Shown: piece by piece, positions 21,297-30,885 of the stretch | Position numbering within the stretch: the first letter of the stretch is position 1 | Layout: every line of letters starts with the position of its first letter | Assembly (NCBI GenBank): GCA_947624355.1 | Contig: CANQKI010000001.1 | Span: 17,532 to 81,531 of the forward strand | DNA length: 64,000 bases | Direction of reading: 5' to 3' | DNA from: an uncultured Clostridia bacterium | Lineage (GTDB): Bacteria > Bacillota > Clostridia > Christensenellales > Aristaeellaceae | Position numbers and translations under genes: made by a program | The notes under the pieces: model-generated | Database searches by the model: none | What the model was told of the DNA's origin: nothing | The model's input: only the letters and a program-made list of their open reading frames with translations

Positions 21297-22313
21297 TTAC
21301 CACAGCTTCTCAATTGCAACATTCTGAAAGTAATACGCCACAATTTCCTCCGCAGTATGCCCCTCTTCCGCCATACCGTAAGCGCCCCATTGAGGCATGC
21401 CAACTCCGTGGCCATACCCTTTTCCTGCAATGAAAATGCTTCCATCCTGCATCCGAAAATTTTCAAGCAGCGTGGATCGCATTTTTGTAGAACCAAGCGC
21501 AAGACGTAATTCAGGTGCTGAAACGCTTTGCCCGTTGACCAAAAGCGTCACCGCCCGGCCGCTGTCACCTCTTTCCCCTACTGCCAGGGTCTCGACGCTG
21601 TCAATTCCGCCAAGTCCGGATTTTTTGAGGGCTTCAAGAAATTCTTCTTCCGAAAACACTGCTTCCCAATGCCGGTCTTCCGCCGGGGCTTTGTCGCTTT
21701 CGTTGCCCTGGGTTATTTTCGTGTAACCTGGCTCGTCCTTTTCATAGGCGAGGCCCTCTTTGGCTTTGGCGGTCATGCCGCCTGAGTGCGCGTGAAACCA
21801 GGCATACGGCAGTTCGCCGTTATAAGAGAGCACCAGCCCTTTTGTTTCTGCCACAGCCTGTTCTACCCGTTCGTTGACGCCGGTGGCGTCATATGCCTGA
21901 GCTTCCTCAATATCGGTGGAAATATCGGCGTTCGGATATTTGCTTTTCTTTTCCTGGCAGAATTTGAGCACGAAAGTGCGGGCGAGAATGGCCTGTGCTT
22001 TCAGGGCTTCCATGGGCCAGTCGTTTTTCATTTCTCCTGCCAGAACGCCCAGAAGATAGGTTTCGATGTCCATTTCATCCGTGCTCTCCTCATCTGTCTG
22101 ATAGACACGGAGCAGCGGGACACCCTCATTGTTTCGTTCCAATTTTTCCGGAATCTGCGGCTTCTTTGCCTGCCCTGTTTCCCCCGTCTTCACCTCATCC
22201 GTACTTTCCGGTACGCTTTCCGCGCCGCCGTTGCAGCCGGTCAGCGCCGCACAAAGCAGGGTCAGCGTCAGGGCCAGGGCTGCAATTCTCACGATTTTTG
22301 TTTTTTTCGGCAT
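21297..22313 (-). CDS. spoIID: Stage II sporulation protein D (SpoIID-like lipoprotein)
   Basis: Lipobox LTGC; DIETYLLGVLAGEMKNDWPMEALKAQAILARTFVL; GKGYGHGVGMPQWGAYGMAEEG. Confidence 0.9.
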   Translation of the reverse strand: MPKKTKIVRIAALALTLTLLCAALTGCNGGAESVPESTDEVKTGETGQAKKPQIPEKLERNNEGVPLLRVYQTDEESTDEMDIETYLLGVLAGEMKNDWPMEALKAQAILARTFVLKFCQEKKSKYPNADISTDIEEAQAYDATGVNERVEQAVAETKGLVLSYNGELPYAWFHAHSGGMTAKAKEGLAYEKDEPGYTKITQGNESDKAPAEDRHWEAVFSEEEFLEALKKSGLGGIDSVETLAVGERGDSGRAVTLLVNGQSVSAPELRLALGSTKMRSTLLENFRMQDGSIFIAGKGYGHGVGMPQWGAYGMAEEGHTAEEIVAYYFQNVAIEKLW

Positions 22314-22412
22314 AAAAATTCCCCCTTCACGGCTATCTTGCGCTGCCCGGCAGAAAACCATGCAGGGGGATTTTTCAATATGATAAATTTAATTCATTGT
22401 TTCACGATGCGT

Positions 22413-23762
22413 TCAGCCGACGGGGTCATACGAATCAGTCTGCCACTGGGTGCCCAGACGTTCATTGAGGCGCACAAAGGTCTCCGGGCCCGCAATACCG
22501 TCCGTCTTGATCTTTTCATCTTTCTGGAATTTGCTGACTGCCAGAGCCGTCTTGGGACCGTACTTGCCGTCGTCCTCGCCGGCCGCAAGATACCCCAGTT
22601 GAATCAGTTGACGCTGCAGCTTCGTCACAGCCGCGCCCTTGCTGCCGCGGCGCAGGGTTGTGCTGCTTGCACCGACAGACGGCTGCGTGGGATCAACGAC
22701 TTCCTGCTCAGCGTTGCTTACATTCAGGGTATTGATTACCGTCCAAGTGTCCGGACCGATCTTGCCGTCCTGCTTCAGATTATAGTCCTTCTGAAGCTTT
22801 ATCACGGCCGCCTTGGTCTGAACGCCGAAGATGCCGTCGGCATTGCCCTGGAGATAACCTGCGGCCTTGAGCTTCATCTGAGCCCTTGCCACATCGCTGC
22901 CCGACATGCCGCTGCGAAGCACCCGATCGGTATAAGGATCATCCACGGTGCCCTTATCGGCGTTGGCTTCTTCTTCCTCTTTGTTCACCTCGGTAGGCCA
23001 CAGATAACGGCGCAGGGTGCTTCCCGCCGTTCCGTCAGCCTTCAGGCCGTTTGCAGTCTGGAAAGCCTTCACGGCAGCCACTGTATCTGAATTATAGTAG
23101 CCATTAGGCGTAAAATTCAGGTAATTGAGGCTTGCCAGCTTCTGCTGCAATACATAAACGTCATATCCCCGGGCGCCCGACGACAGGCTGCGGCGGGGAA
23201 TGCCGCCGTTGAAAATGGATGCCGTCCGGTTGTAGAGCGCGCTCTGGGTCTGCGGGCCGGCCTTGCCGTCCACTGTCAGGCCGGCGGATTCCTGAAACCA
23301 TTTGACCGCACGGGTCACGTTGGCATCATATTCGCCCGTAATCTTGCCGGCGTAATAATAGGTTTCACGAAGCTGACGCTGCAGTTCTTTCACAGCCTCG
23401 CCCACAGCGCCGGATTGCAGCGTATTGCTGACCGCGGCATCTTCCTTGCCAAGCGCCGTGTCAGAATTAAGCAGCGCCCAGGTTGCCGGGCCAATCTTTC
23501 CGTCAACCGTCAGCCCGTTCTTCCGCTGAAACTGCTTTACGGCAGTCAGCACGCCGTTTCCGAAAACGCCGTCCAGCGTATTGTTATAAAAACCATAATA
23601 ATTCAGGCGGGTCTGGGCTTCCAGCACATCGCCGCCCGTCATGCCGAATTCCAGCGTGCGGGACGCGGTAACTTCCTCAGCCATCGCGGCCGAAAGGCAT
23701 ACCGGCATCATCAGCGCCAGCGCCAATACCAATGCCAATAAGCATAAGCGTTTTCCCTTCAT
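22413..23762 (-). CDS. Secreted protein with five tandem PG_binding_1 repeats
   Basis: Signal peptide, then five repeats of the L..G..G.DV...Q..L...GY....DG.FG..T..AV..FQ...GL..DG..GP.T form. Confidence 0.92.
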   Translation of the reverse strand: MKGKRLCLLALVLALALMMPVCLSAAMAEEVTASRTLEFGMTGGDVLEAQTRLNYYGFYNNTLDGVFGNGVLTAVKQFQRKNGLTVDGKIGPATWALLNSDTALGKEDAAVSNTLQSGAVGEAVKELQRQLRETYYYAGKITGEYDANVTRAVKWFQESAGLTVDGKAGPQTQSALYNRTASIFNGGIPRRSLSSGARGYDVYVLQQKLASLNYLNFTPNGYYNSDTVAAVKAFQTANGLKADGTAGSTLRRYLWPTEVNKEEEEANADKGTVDDPYTDRVLRSGMSGSDVARAQMKLKAAGYLQGNADGIFGVQTKAAVIKLQKDYNLKQDGKIGPDTWTVINTLNVSNAEQEVVDPTQPSVGASSTTLRRGSKGAAVTKLQRQLIQLGYLAAGEDDGKYGPKTALAVSKFQKDEKIKTDGIAGPETFVRLNERLGTQWQTDSYDPVG

Positions 23763-23919
23763 CAAAAATGCCTCCTTCATTCCTGTACGGAATATTCCAT
23801 CCATAGTACATCCCTATTTTAACACAACAACCATGAAAATCCTATTACAGAAATGCTTCAAATTGCATAATTTACATGTAACAACTGTAAAAATGAAAAG
23901 AAACGAATGGTCAAACCGC

Positions 23920-24774
23920 TTACACCGCACGGTCCTCTCCGGACTTAAGCCGACTGAAAATCATGCGGCCCGCGTTGGTCTGCAGCACCGTGGTCACAAT
24001 CACATCCAGCGTCTCGCCGACCCGTCGGCGTCCGTTTTCCACAACAACCATGGTTCCGTCGTCCAGATATGCGACGCCCTGTCCCGGTTCCTTTCCCTCC
24101 CGGACAAGATGCACCTGCATTTCTTCCCCGGGCAGCACCACCGGGCGGAGAGCTCCCGCCAGTTCATTGATATTGAGCACCTGCACCCCGGTAACGCCGG
24201 CAACTTTATTCAGATTATAATCATTGGTCAGCACCGCGCCTCCCATTTCCCTGCACAGCCGCAGCAACTTCACATCCACTTCCTCCACATCGTTGTAATC
24301 CTGCTGCACGATGCGGACAGGACAGCCAACCTCATTTTGAAGTTTATTGAGCATATCCAGACCACGTCTGCCGCGGTTTCGCCGAAGGGGGTCGGCGCTG
24401 TCGGCAATATGGCGGAGTTCGTCAAGCACGAAAGCCGGGATGATAATCTCGCCTTCCAGAAAACCCGCTTTGCAGATATCCAGAATCCGGCCGTCTATAA
24501 TCACCGATGTATCCAGAATTTTGCAGCAGGCGCTGTCGTTCGGGATATCCTGTGGTTCCATGTCAGCGCCCTGTCCTTCGTTCCAGCGGCAGCCCGCCAG
24601 CCAGCCTCCGGCCATCAGCAGCAGATAGATTCCGGACGCGGCCAGTACATTCAGGCCGCCTGGCGGCAGGAGCCTGAGCGGTTGAATCAAAAGCGCGGAA
24701 AGCACCGCGCCTGTCAGGACGCCGATGCAGCCGCTTTGTTTTTTCGACACGGATAACTTCCGAAAATGTTCCAT
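23920..24774 (-). CDS. PIN/TRAM domain protein (YacL-like)
   Basis: N-terminal TM segment; PIN core [57 protein letters not shown]...[13 protein letters not shown]-terminal TRAM-like [17 protein letters not shown]. Confidence 0.9.
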   Translation of the reverse strand: MEHFRKLSVSKKQSGCIGVLTGAVLSALLIQPLRLLPPGGLNVLAASGIYLLLMAGGWLAGCRWNEGQGADMEPQDIPNDSACCKILDTSVIIDGRILDICKAGFLEGEIIIPAFVLDELRHIADSADPLRRNRGRRGLDMLNKLQNEVGCPVRIVQQDYNDVEEVDVKLLRLCREMGGAVLTNDYNLNKVAGVTGVQVLNINELAGALRPVVLPGEEMQVHLVREGKEPGQGVAYLDDGTMVVVENGRRRVGETLDVIVTTVLQTNAGRMIFSRLKSGEDRAV

Positions 24775-24870
24775 TCCTTTCGCTCCCCTCGTTCACACCA
24801 AATGTATTTATTCATAGCATGGACCTGTCCGGCAGATATCATGCATTCATCTTCGCGGGGGAGCGTTCGT

Positions 24871-26256
24871 TTACTGTCCTGCCGGCAGGATATCGAGCAC
24901 CGCCATGGCCTGGGCCACCGTATCCACGCCGTGCAGAAACACGCCGTTCATTCCTTTGATATGTCCGGCGCTGTCCCGGGGACAGAGAATGTGCGTAAAA
25001 CCCAGCCGCCTGCACTCCATCACCCGGCGTTCGAGCTGAGGAATAGCCCGCACCTCTCCCGCCAGGCCTACTTCCCCCATCACGGCCCAGTCTGCCGGAA
25101 TGGGACGATCTGTATAGGAGGAGGCCACTGCCATGCACAGCGCCAGGTCGGCCGCCGGTTCGTTGAGCGACAATCCGCCCGCCACATTGATATATGCATC
25201 CCTGTTGTACATTTTGAGCCTTGCCCGCTTTTCCATTACAGCCAGCAGAAGCATGACCCGGGAAGAATCCATGCCGTCCACTGTGCGGCGGGGAACCGTG
25301 TAAAAGGACTGAGTTGCCAGCGCCTGAATATCCACCAGCATAGGCCGTGATCCTTCCAGACCGCAGAACACGCAGGAGCCGCTGGCCCCTTTTGCGCGCT
25401 GGGAAAGCAGCGTTTCGGACGGGTTTTCAACCGGCCGCATTCCTTCCCCCGTCATCTCGAAGATGCCCAGTTCGTTCACCGAGCCAAAGCGGTTCTTGGC
25501 CGCCCGGAGCAGACGGTACTCGTGCTGATGATCGCCTTCAAAATAAAGCACGACGTCCACCATGTGTTCCAGTACCCGGGGCCCGGCCAATGCGCCTTCT
25601 TTTGTGACATGCCCTACCAGTACAATGGCGCAGCCTTCCGTTTTTGCGTAGCGCATCAGCAGCGACGCGCTTTCCCGCACCTGGCTCACGCTGCCGGGTG
25701 CGCTGCCCATTTCGGGGCGGTACATGGTCTGGATGGAATCGATCACGCAAAAATCCGGCGCTGCCGCGCGCAGTTTTTCCTCCACCATATCCATGGCGTT
25801 TTCGGTGAGCACCTGCATTCCGCTGTCCTGCGCGCCCAAACGCCGGGCCCGCAGTTTAATCTGCCTGGCGCTTTCTTCTCCGCTTACATACAGCACACGT
25901 TTACCCGTTGCCGAAAGATGATTGCAAACCTGCAGAAGCAGCGTGGATTTTCCGATACCTGGGTCGCCGCCCACCAGAATCAGCGACCCTTCCACAATGC
26001 CGCCGCCAAGCACCCTGTCCAGTTCATCCAATCCGCTGGATATATACGTTTGGCTTCCCGTTTCGATATCCCGCATGGTCATGACGTCGCTTCCCGCACC
26101 GCCGCGCTGTTTGTAGGGCTTGGCAGGCGCGGCTTCATCCTGGACGACGCTCTCTTCCATGGTATTCCATCCGCCGCATTCGGGGCATCGGCCCATCCAG
26201 CGCGGATTTTCGTATCCGCAGGCGCTGCAGACAAAAGTACTTTTTTTCTTTGGCAT
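24871..26256 (-). CDS. radA: DNA repair protein RadA/Sms
   Basis: Zn finger CSACGYENPRWMGRCPECGGWNT; Walker A GGDPGIGKSTL; KNRFG motif; Lon-protease-like C-terminus. Confidence 0.95.
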   Translation of the reverse strand: MPKKKSTFVCSACGYENPRWMGRCPECGGWNTMEESVVQDEAAPAKPYKQRGGAGSDVMTMRDIETGSQTYISSGLDELDRVLGGGIVEGSLILVGGDPGIGKSTLLLQVCNHLSATGKRVLYVSGEESARQIKLRARRLGAQDSGMQVLTENAMDMVEEKLRAAAPDFCVIDSIQTMYRPEMGSAPGSVSQVRESASLLMRYAKTEGCAIVLVGHVTKEGALAGPRVLEHMVDVVLYFEGDHQHEYRLLRAAKNRFGSVNELGIFEMTGEGMRPVENPSETLLSQRAKGASGSCVFCGLEGSRPMLVDIQALATQSFYTVPRRTVDGMDSSRVMLLLAVMEKRARLKMYNRDAYINVAGGLSLNEPAADLALCMAVASSYTDRPIPADWAVMGEVGLAGEVRAIPQLERRVMECRRLGFTHILCPRDSAGHIKGMNGVFLHGVDTVAQAMAVLDILPAGQ

Positions 26257-26410
26257 TAAAAGCCCTCCCGGTGAGGCGGGGACAAGCCCGCCTGAATCAT
26301 ACCACATTTCTCTCCATCAACGCCATGACTAATCCTGCCGCATTTTGTCGGAACACAAAAAACCGTTCGTCAAAAATATGCAAAATCCTGCAAACCGGTA
26401 AGATTTCGCA

Positions 26411-26439
26411 TTGCATGAACCGAAGTTTTCATATATAAT
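26411..26439 (+). promoter_or_regulatory. Sigma-A type promoter upstream of metallophosphoesterase
   Basis: TTGCAT - 17 bp - TATAAT. Confidence 0.65.
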
Positions 26440-26474
26440 AGGGGACGAATTTTCGCAGGAAGAAGGAGCACATC

Positions 26475-27554
26475 ATGAAGCGTTACCAGGATCCGCTTTT
26501 TGCCCCTGAAAAACGCCGGCACCCGGCGGTGGGCTTTTTTACGCTTCTGATAATCTTTCTGCTGGCGGTTATTCTTCTTTTCAATCATATTAACAATAAC
26601 CGCGTCAATCTGATCAGGCAGAGCGTAACCATTACCAATCTTCCAAGCGCCATGGAAAACTACCGTATTTTGCACATCAGCGATCTTCATGGGCAGTTTT
26701 TCGGCCCCCAGCAGGAACGTTTGGCCGCTGCGCTGGACGGCGCTAGTTACCGTATGGTGTGTATTACGGGCGACGTATGCGCGCCGGACGGCAGCTGCGA
26801 CGCTTTTCTCCGTCTCCTTTCCCTATTCGATGCGGAAATACCCATTTATTTTATTCCGGGCGACGAAGATCCGCCGCCGATTCTCAGCGCACCGCATGAG
26901 GGGACCGAAGTTAAAGCGGATTATATTTTGGCTGCTGAAGCGCTGGGGGCTGTCTATCTTGACGCGCCACAGAAAATCACTGTAGGCAGCGTCAACTGTT
27001 GGATTGAACCCGCATGGTGCTACGCACTGGACACGGCCTCCTCGGAGGCCGCGGCGGAGGACCGCATTGCAGCACTTGAAAAGGAAGACGCCTCTTCCGA
27101 ACGTGATGCTTCCCTGGCTGCAGCACAATACCAGCTGGATCAGCTGCAGCGTATCCGGTCGGCCCGCAGGGAAACGCTGGAGACAGACCTCCATATCGCG
27201 CTGACCCATGTTCCGCTCAGTATTGAAACCCGCCAGGAACTGCGGGAATGGATCGGCACGGATAATGACAGTTATGTGCGCCAAATATCCCTTGTCCTTT
27301 CCGGGCATTACAATGCCGGACAATGGCGTCTGCCGGGAATTGGGCCGATCTACATGTCTGCTGAAGTCAACCCCGATCAGTCCGGCTGGTTTCCGGGAGA
27401 TGAGAATATAGACGGCCTTTCCTACGCTTACAGCATTACGCAATATATATCCCCTGGACTCGGCGCATCGAAAGCGCTTAGCCTTCCGGATATCCGCTTT
27501 CTTAACACGCCGTCCGTCACGCAGATCACGCTGACGGGCAGAATGACGGATTAA
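26475..27554 (+). CDS. Membrane-anchored metallophosphoesterase
   Basis: N-terminal TM; ILHISDLHGQFFG, CITGDVCAPDG, FIPGDEDPP, LSGHYNAGQWRLP motifs. Confidence 0.88.
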   Translation: MKRYQDPLFAPEKRRHPAVGFFTLLIIFLLAVILLFNHINNNRVNLIRQSVTITNLPSAMENYRILHISDLHGQFFGPQQERLAAALDGASYRMVCITGDVCAPDGSCDAFLRLLSLFDAEIPIYFIPGDEDPPPILSAPHEGTEVKADYILAAEALGAVYLDAPQKITVGSVNCWIEPAWCYALDTASSEAAAEDRIAALEKEDASSERDASLAAAQYQLDQLQRIRSARRETLETDLHIALTHVPLSIETRQELREWIGTDNDSYVRQISLVLSGHYNAGQWRLPGIGPIYMSAEVNPDQSGWFPGDENIDGLSYAYSITQYISPGLGASKALSLPDIRFLNTPSVTQITLTGRMTD

Positions 27555-27575
27555 CAACTACTGAAGGTGGTTTTT

Positions 27576-29648
27576 ATGGGAAAAACATATGATGTATACA
27601 ACCGCGAGCTGAGCCTGCTTCAATTCAACCGCAGAGTGCTGGAAGAGGCTTCCAATCCCGACAATCCGCTGCTGGAACGGGGCAAATTCCTTTCCATCTG
27701 TTCCTCCAACCTGGATGAATTCTTTATGGTACGGGTTGGCTCCCTGGTGCAAAGTCTGCTTGAAGGCAAAAATTCCAAGGATCCGGCGGGCATGACGGCC
27801 AGGCAGCAGTTGGAAAAAATCTATCCTGCCGTGCGTTCCCTGGTATCCCGGCAGTACGATCTGCTGCGTCATGAGTACCTGCCTGCGCTGGCCCAGGCGG
27901 GCATTCATCTGTTAGAGCCGCGGGCGCTGAACGGCGAGCAGAAAAAATGGCTTTCCAATTTCTTTAATGAACAGGTGCAGCCGCTGCTTACGCCGCGGGC
28001 TATCGATCACCGAAGTCCTTTCCCCTTGCTCGCGGCCAAATGCCTGCACCTGTCCCTTTTACTCCCGCCAGGCAACGGCCGTTCAGGCCCAACGCGCATG
28101 GCATTGATTCCGCTGCCCACTTCCCTGCCCCGGGTCACTATGCTGCCTATGGGTCAAGGCAAAGCACGGGGAATTTTGCTGGAGGACGTGGTGGCTCTCT
28201 TTGCGTCCCGTCTGTTCGGCGGCGTGAAGCCCCTTGCCATTCTTCCCTTCCGCATCACCCGCAACACCGATTTTGTTTATAACGACAGCGACGCTGACGC
28301 ACTGATTCTGGAAATGCGCAAGAACCTGAAAAAACGCAAGTGGGGGCAGGTGGTACGGCTGGAAGTTCCCATAGGAGCGGACGGCCGTCTGCTTGCCAGG
28401 CTGCGGCAATATCTGGATGTGTCGGCAGAAGCCGTTTTTTCTGTGCCTGGCCCATTGAACCTTGACTTTTTCATGAAGCAGCTTTCCTCTCTGCCCGGTT
28501 TTGACGAATTTCGTTTTGCTCCTTTCTCCCCCAGGCTGGACGAACGCTTCGGGGCGGAAGGATCGATTTTCAGCGCAATCCGCAGCGGTGATATTCTGCT
28601 CAATCATCCTTACGATTCCTTTGATCCCGTCGTGCGTTTCGTGTGCGAGGCGGCAGATGATCCGAATGTCATGGCCATTAAGCAGACGCTGTACCGCGTC
28701 AGTGGAAAAAGCCCTATTGTAGCCGCCCTTTCCCGGGCTGCCCAGCACGGCAAGCAGGTGACTGTGCTCATTGAAGTCCGCGCCCGCTTCGACGAGGAAA
28801 ACAACATCAACTGGTGCCTGGCGCTGGAAAAAGCGGGTTGTCACGTATTCTATGGAGTGGCAAAGCTGAAGACCCATTCCCAAATTACCCTGGTGGTGCG
28901 CAGGGAGCCCTCCGGTCTGCGCCGTTACGTCCACCTTGCCACCGGCAATTACAACGATGTTACGGCAAAGCTGTATACCGACATGGGGCTCTTTACCTGC
29001 GACGATGCCATCGGGCGGGATGCGGGCGCGTTCTTCAACATGGTCACGGGTTACGACGAAACCGCGCCGATGGAAAAGCTTGTGGCCGCTCCGGCGCATC
29101 TTCGCAAAACCATCAAGTCTCTGATTAAACAGGAGACCAGAATTGCCGAAGAGGGCCGCCCAGCCCGGATTATCGCAAAAATGAACTCCCTGGTGGACCC
29201 CAAAATTATCCAACAGCTTTACAGGGCTGCGGACGCGGGCGTGGAAATCGATCTAATTGTACGCGGTATCTGCTGCCTGAAAACCGGCGGGCGGGATAAC
29301 CTGCGGGTTCGTTCCATCGTGGGGCGCTTCCTGGAGCATACCCGCGCTTTTGTATTTGGCAACGATGGAGAGGCAAAAGTTTTCCTTTCCTCGGCCGACT
29401 GGATGCCCCGCAATCTGGATAAGCGCGTGGAATTGATGTTCCCCGTGGAAAAAAGCGAGCTTAAGGATCGTGTCATCGCATCACTGCTGGACGAATTAAA
29501 GGACAACCGCAAGGCCTGGGAAATGAAAAAGAGCGGAAAGTATCGCCGGGTCGCCCGGGAAATTCCTGCTCTGAACAGCCAGGAGGCGCGAATCCAGCGG
29601 CCTGCTGAGCTTATTCGCGTGGAGGGTGAGAATGGACTTTTCACATAA
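27576..29648 (+). CDS. ppk1: Polyphosphate kinase 1
   Basis: NRELSLLQFNRRVLEEA; IKQTLYRVSGKSPIV; YVHLATGNYNDVTAKLYTDMGLFTCD catalytic His region. Confidence 0.95.
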   Translation: MGKTYDVYNRELSLLQFNRRVLEEASNPDNPLLERGKFLSICSSNLDEFFMVRVGSLVQSLLEGKNSKDPAGMTARQQLEKIYPAVRSLVSRQYDLLRHEYLPALAQAGIHLLEPRALNGEQKKWLSNFFNEQVQPLLTPRAIDHRSPFPLLAAKCLHLSLLLPPGNGRSGPTRMALIPLPTSLPRVTMLPMGQGKARGILLEDVVALFASRLFGGVKPLAILPFRITRNTDFVYNDSDADALILEMRKNLKKRKWGQVVRLEVPIGADGRLLARLRQYLDVSAEAVFSVPGPLNLDFFMKQLSSLPGFDEFRFAPFSPRLDERFGAEGSIFSAIRSGDILLNHPYDSFDPVVRFVCEAADDPNVMAIKQTLYRVSGKSPIVAALSRAAQHGKQVTVLIEVRARFDEENNINWCLALEKAGCHVFYGVAKLKTHSQITLVVRREPSGLRRYVHLATGNYNDVTAKLYTDMGLFTCDDAIGRDAGAFFNMVTGYDETAPMEKLVAAPAHLRKTIKSLIKQETRIAEEGRPARIIAKMNSLVDPKIIQQLYRAADAGVEIDLIVRGICCLKTGGRDNLRVRSIVGRFLEHTRAFVFGNDGEAKVFLSSADWMPRNLDKRVELMFPVEKSELKDRVIASLLDELKDNRKAWEMKKSGKYRRVAREIPALNSQEARIQRPAELIRVEGENGLFT

Positions 29649-30858
29649 TAACGATGCCCCGACACGAAAGGACATCCGATGCTTTGATTGGGTGCCGTTT
29701 CTTTTGATCGGGCTCATGGCAGCCTTGTGGACCGTGCTGCATTTTTTGACCGGCGCCGATCTTTTCGGTCCGACCGCCTATCCCACCTATACGCTTCAGG
29801 CGATGGCATGGCGCAGCGGAATGCTGCACCTGGATCATGATTATCCATGGCTGGAGCTTGCAGTTTTCGCGGGAGAATATTATGTTTCCTTTCCCCCGCT
29901 ACCGTCCGTGGTTCTGCTGCCGCTCACATTCATTTTCGGTTTTGATACGCCGGATAATCTGTTGATCAAACTTTACGCAGCCGGCGCATGCCTGATTCTG
30001 TATTTTGCCCTCAAGCGCCGGGAATACGGCAGTGCTTCGTCGGCCGCGCTTGCCTTTCTGATTGTGTTCGCTTCTTCCCTTCTGCCTGTCACCATGGATG
30101 GCGCTGTCTGGTATCACGCCCAGACGCTGGCCTTTCTTCTCGTTACCGCTGCCATTGCCTGCGTCCTTTCGGACCGCGTCACCCCTGGCTTGTTTTTCTA
30201 TGCGCTGTCGGTAGGCTGCCGCCCGTTCGACGCCCTGTACGCACTGCCTCTGTTTTTCGTATATTGCTGCAATCAACGACGCAGCAGCATTCCATATAAG
30301 CAGATCATACGAAATCTTTTGCCCGGCGTTGGCCTTGGGCTCCTGGTAGCGTGTGCGCTTGGCGCTTATAACTTTATCCGTTTCGGTAATCCTTTTGAGT
30401 TCGGCCATAACTATCTGCCTGAATTTTCCACGCAGGGGGGCGTGCAGTTTTCCCTTTCCCATTTGCCCGATAACATCAAAACCTTCCTGTTTGGCCTGCC
30501 CCTTGAATCTGGCGCTGACGGCGTTCGTTTTGCAAGGTTTGGCTATTCCCTGCTGATTGCCTGCCCCATTATTACGTTGACGCTGATTCGCGGCGTATGG
30601 GATTTAATTCAAAAAAGAATGACTCCCGAAAAGGCCGTTACGCTGTTCACCATGATCCTCCTGCTCTTTTTGCTGCTCCTGCACAGAACATTCGGCGGTT
30701 TTCAGCTGGGCGCACGCTATGCGGCGGACGCTATTCCCTGCTGTGCCCTGTATATGCTGCTGGATCAGCCTGGCAAACGGTGGACAGTTTTTCAAATCAC
30801 CGTGCTCGTCTTCAGCCTCCTGTTTACCTGCTGGGGCTTTTGCCAGGTTCATCTGTGA
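29632..30858 (+). CDS. Polytopic membrane protein, GT-C-type glycosyltransferase-like
   Basis: 410 aa with about 10 hydrophobic segments; overlaps the end of ppk1 by 17 bp; no signature motif strong enough for a firm family. Confidence 0.7.
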   Translation: MDFSHNNDAPTRKDIRCFDWVPFLLIGLMAALWTVLHFLTGADLFGPTAYPTYTLQAMAWRSGMLHLDHDYPWLELAVFAGEYYVSFPPLPSVVLLPLTFIFGFDTPDNLLIKLYAAGACLILYFALKRREYGSASSAALAFLIVFASSLLPVTMDGAVWYHAQTLAFLLVTAAIACVLSDRVTPGLFFYALSVGCRPFDALYALPLFFVYCCNQRRSSIPYKQIIRNLLPGVGLGLLVACALGAYNFIRFGNPFEFGHNYLPEFSTQGGVQFSLSHLPDNIKTFLFGLPLESGADGVRFARFGYSLLIACPIITLTLIRGVWDLIQKRMTPEKAVTLFTMILLLFLLLLHRTFGGFQLGARYAADAIPCCALYMLLDQPGKRWTVFQITVLVFSLLFTCWGFCQVHL

Positions 30859-30885
30859 TTTCTAGGCAAAGGAGTTTCTGTTTTC

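Noticed and set aside
21786-23090. 434-aa plus-strand ORF opposite spoIID and the PG-binding gene
   Set aside because: Spans two real genes antisense; Cys/His/Arg-rich composition typical of shadow frames.
22413-23762. Possible DNA tandem repeat or CRISPR-like array from repeat periodicity
   Set aside because: Repetition is at protein-domain level (PG_binding_1); nucleotide units are diverged and coding.
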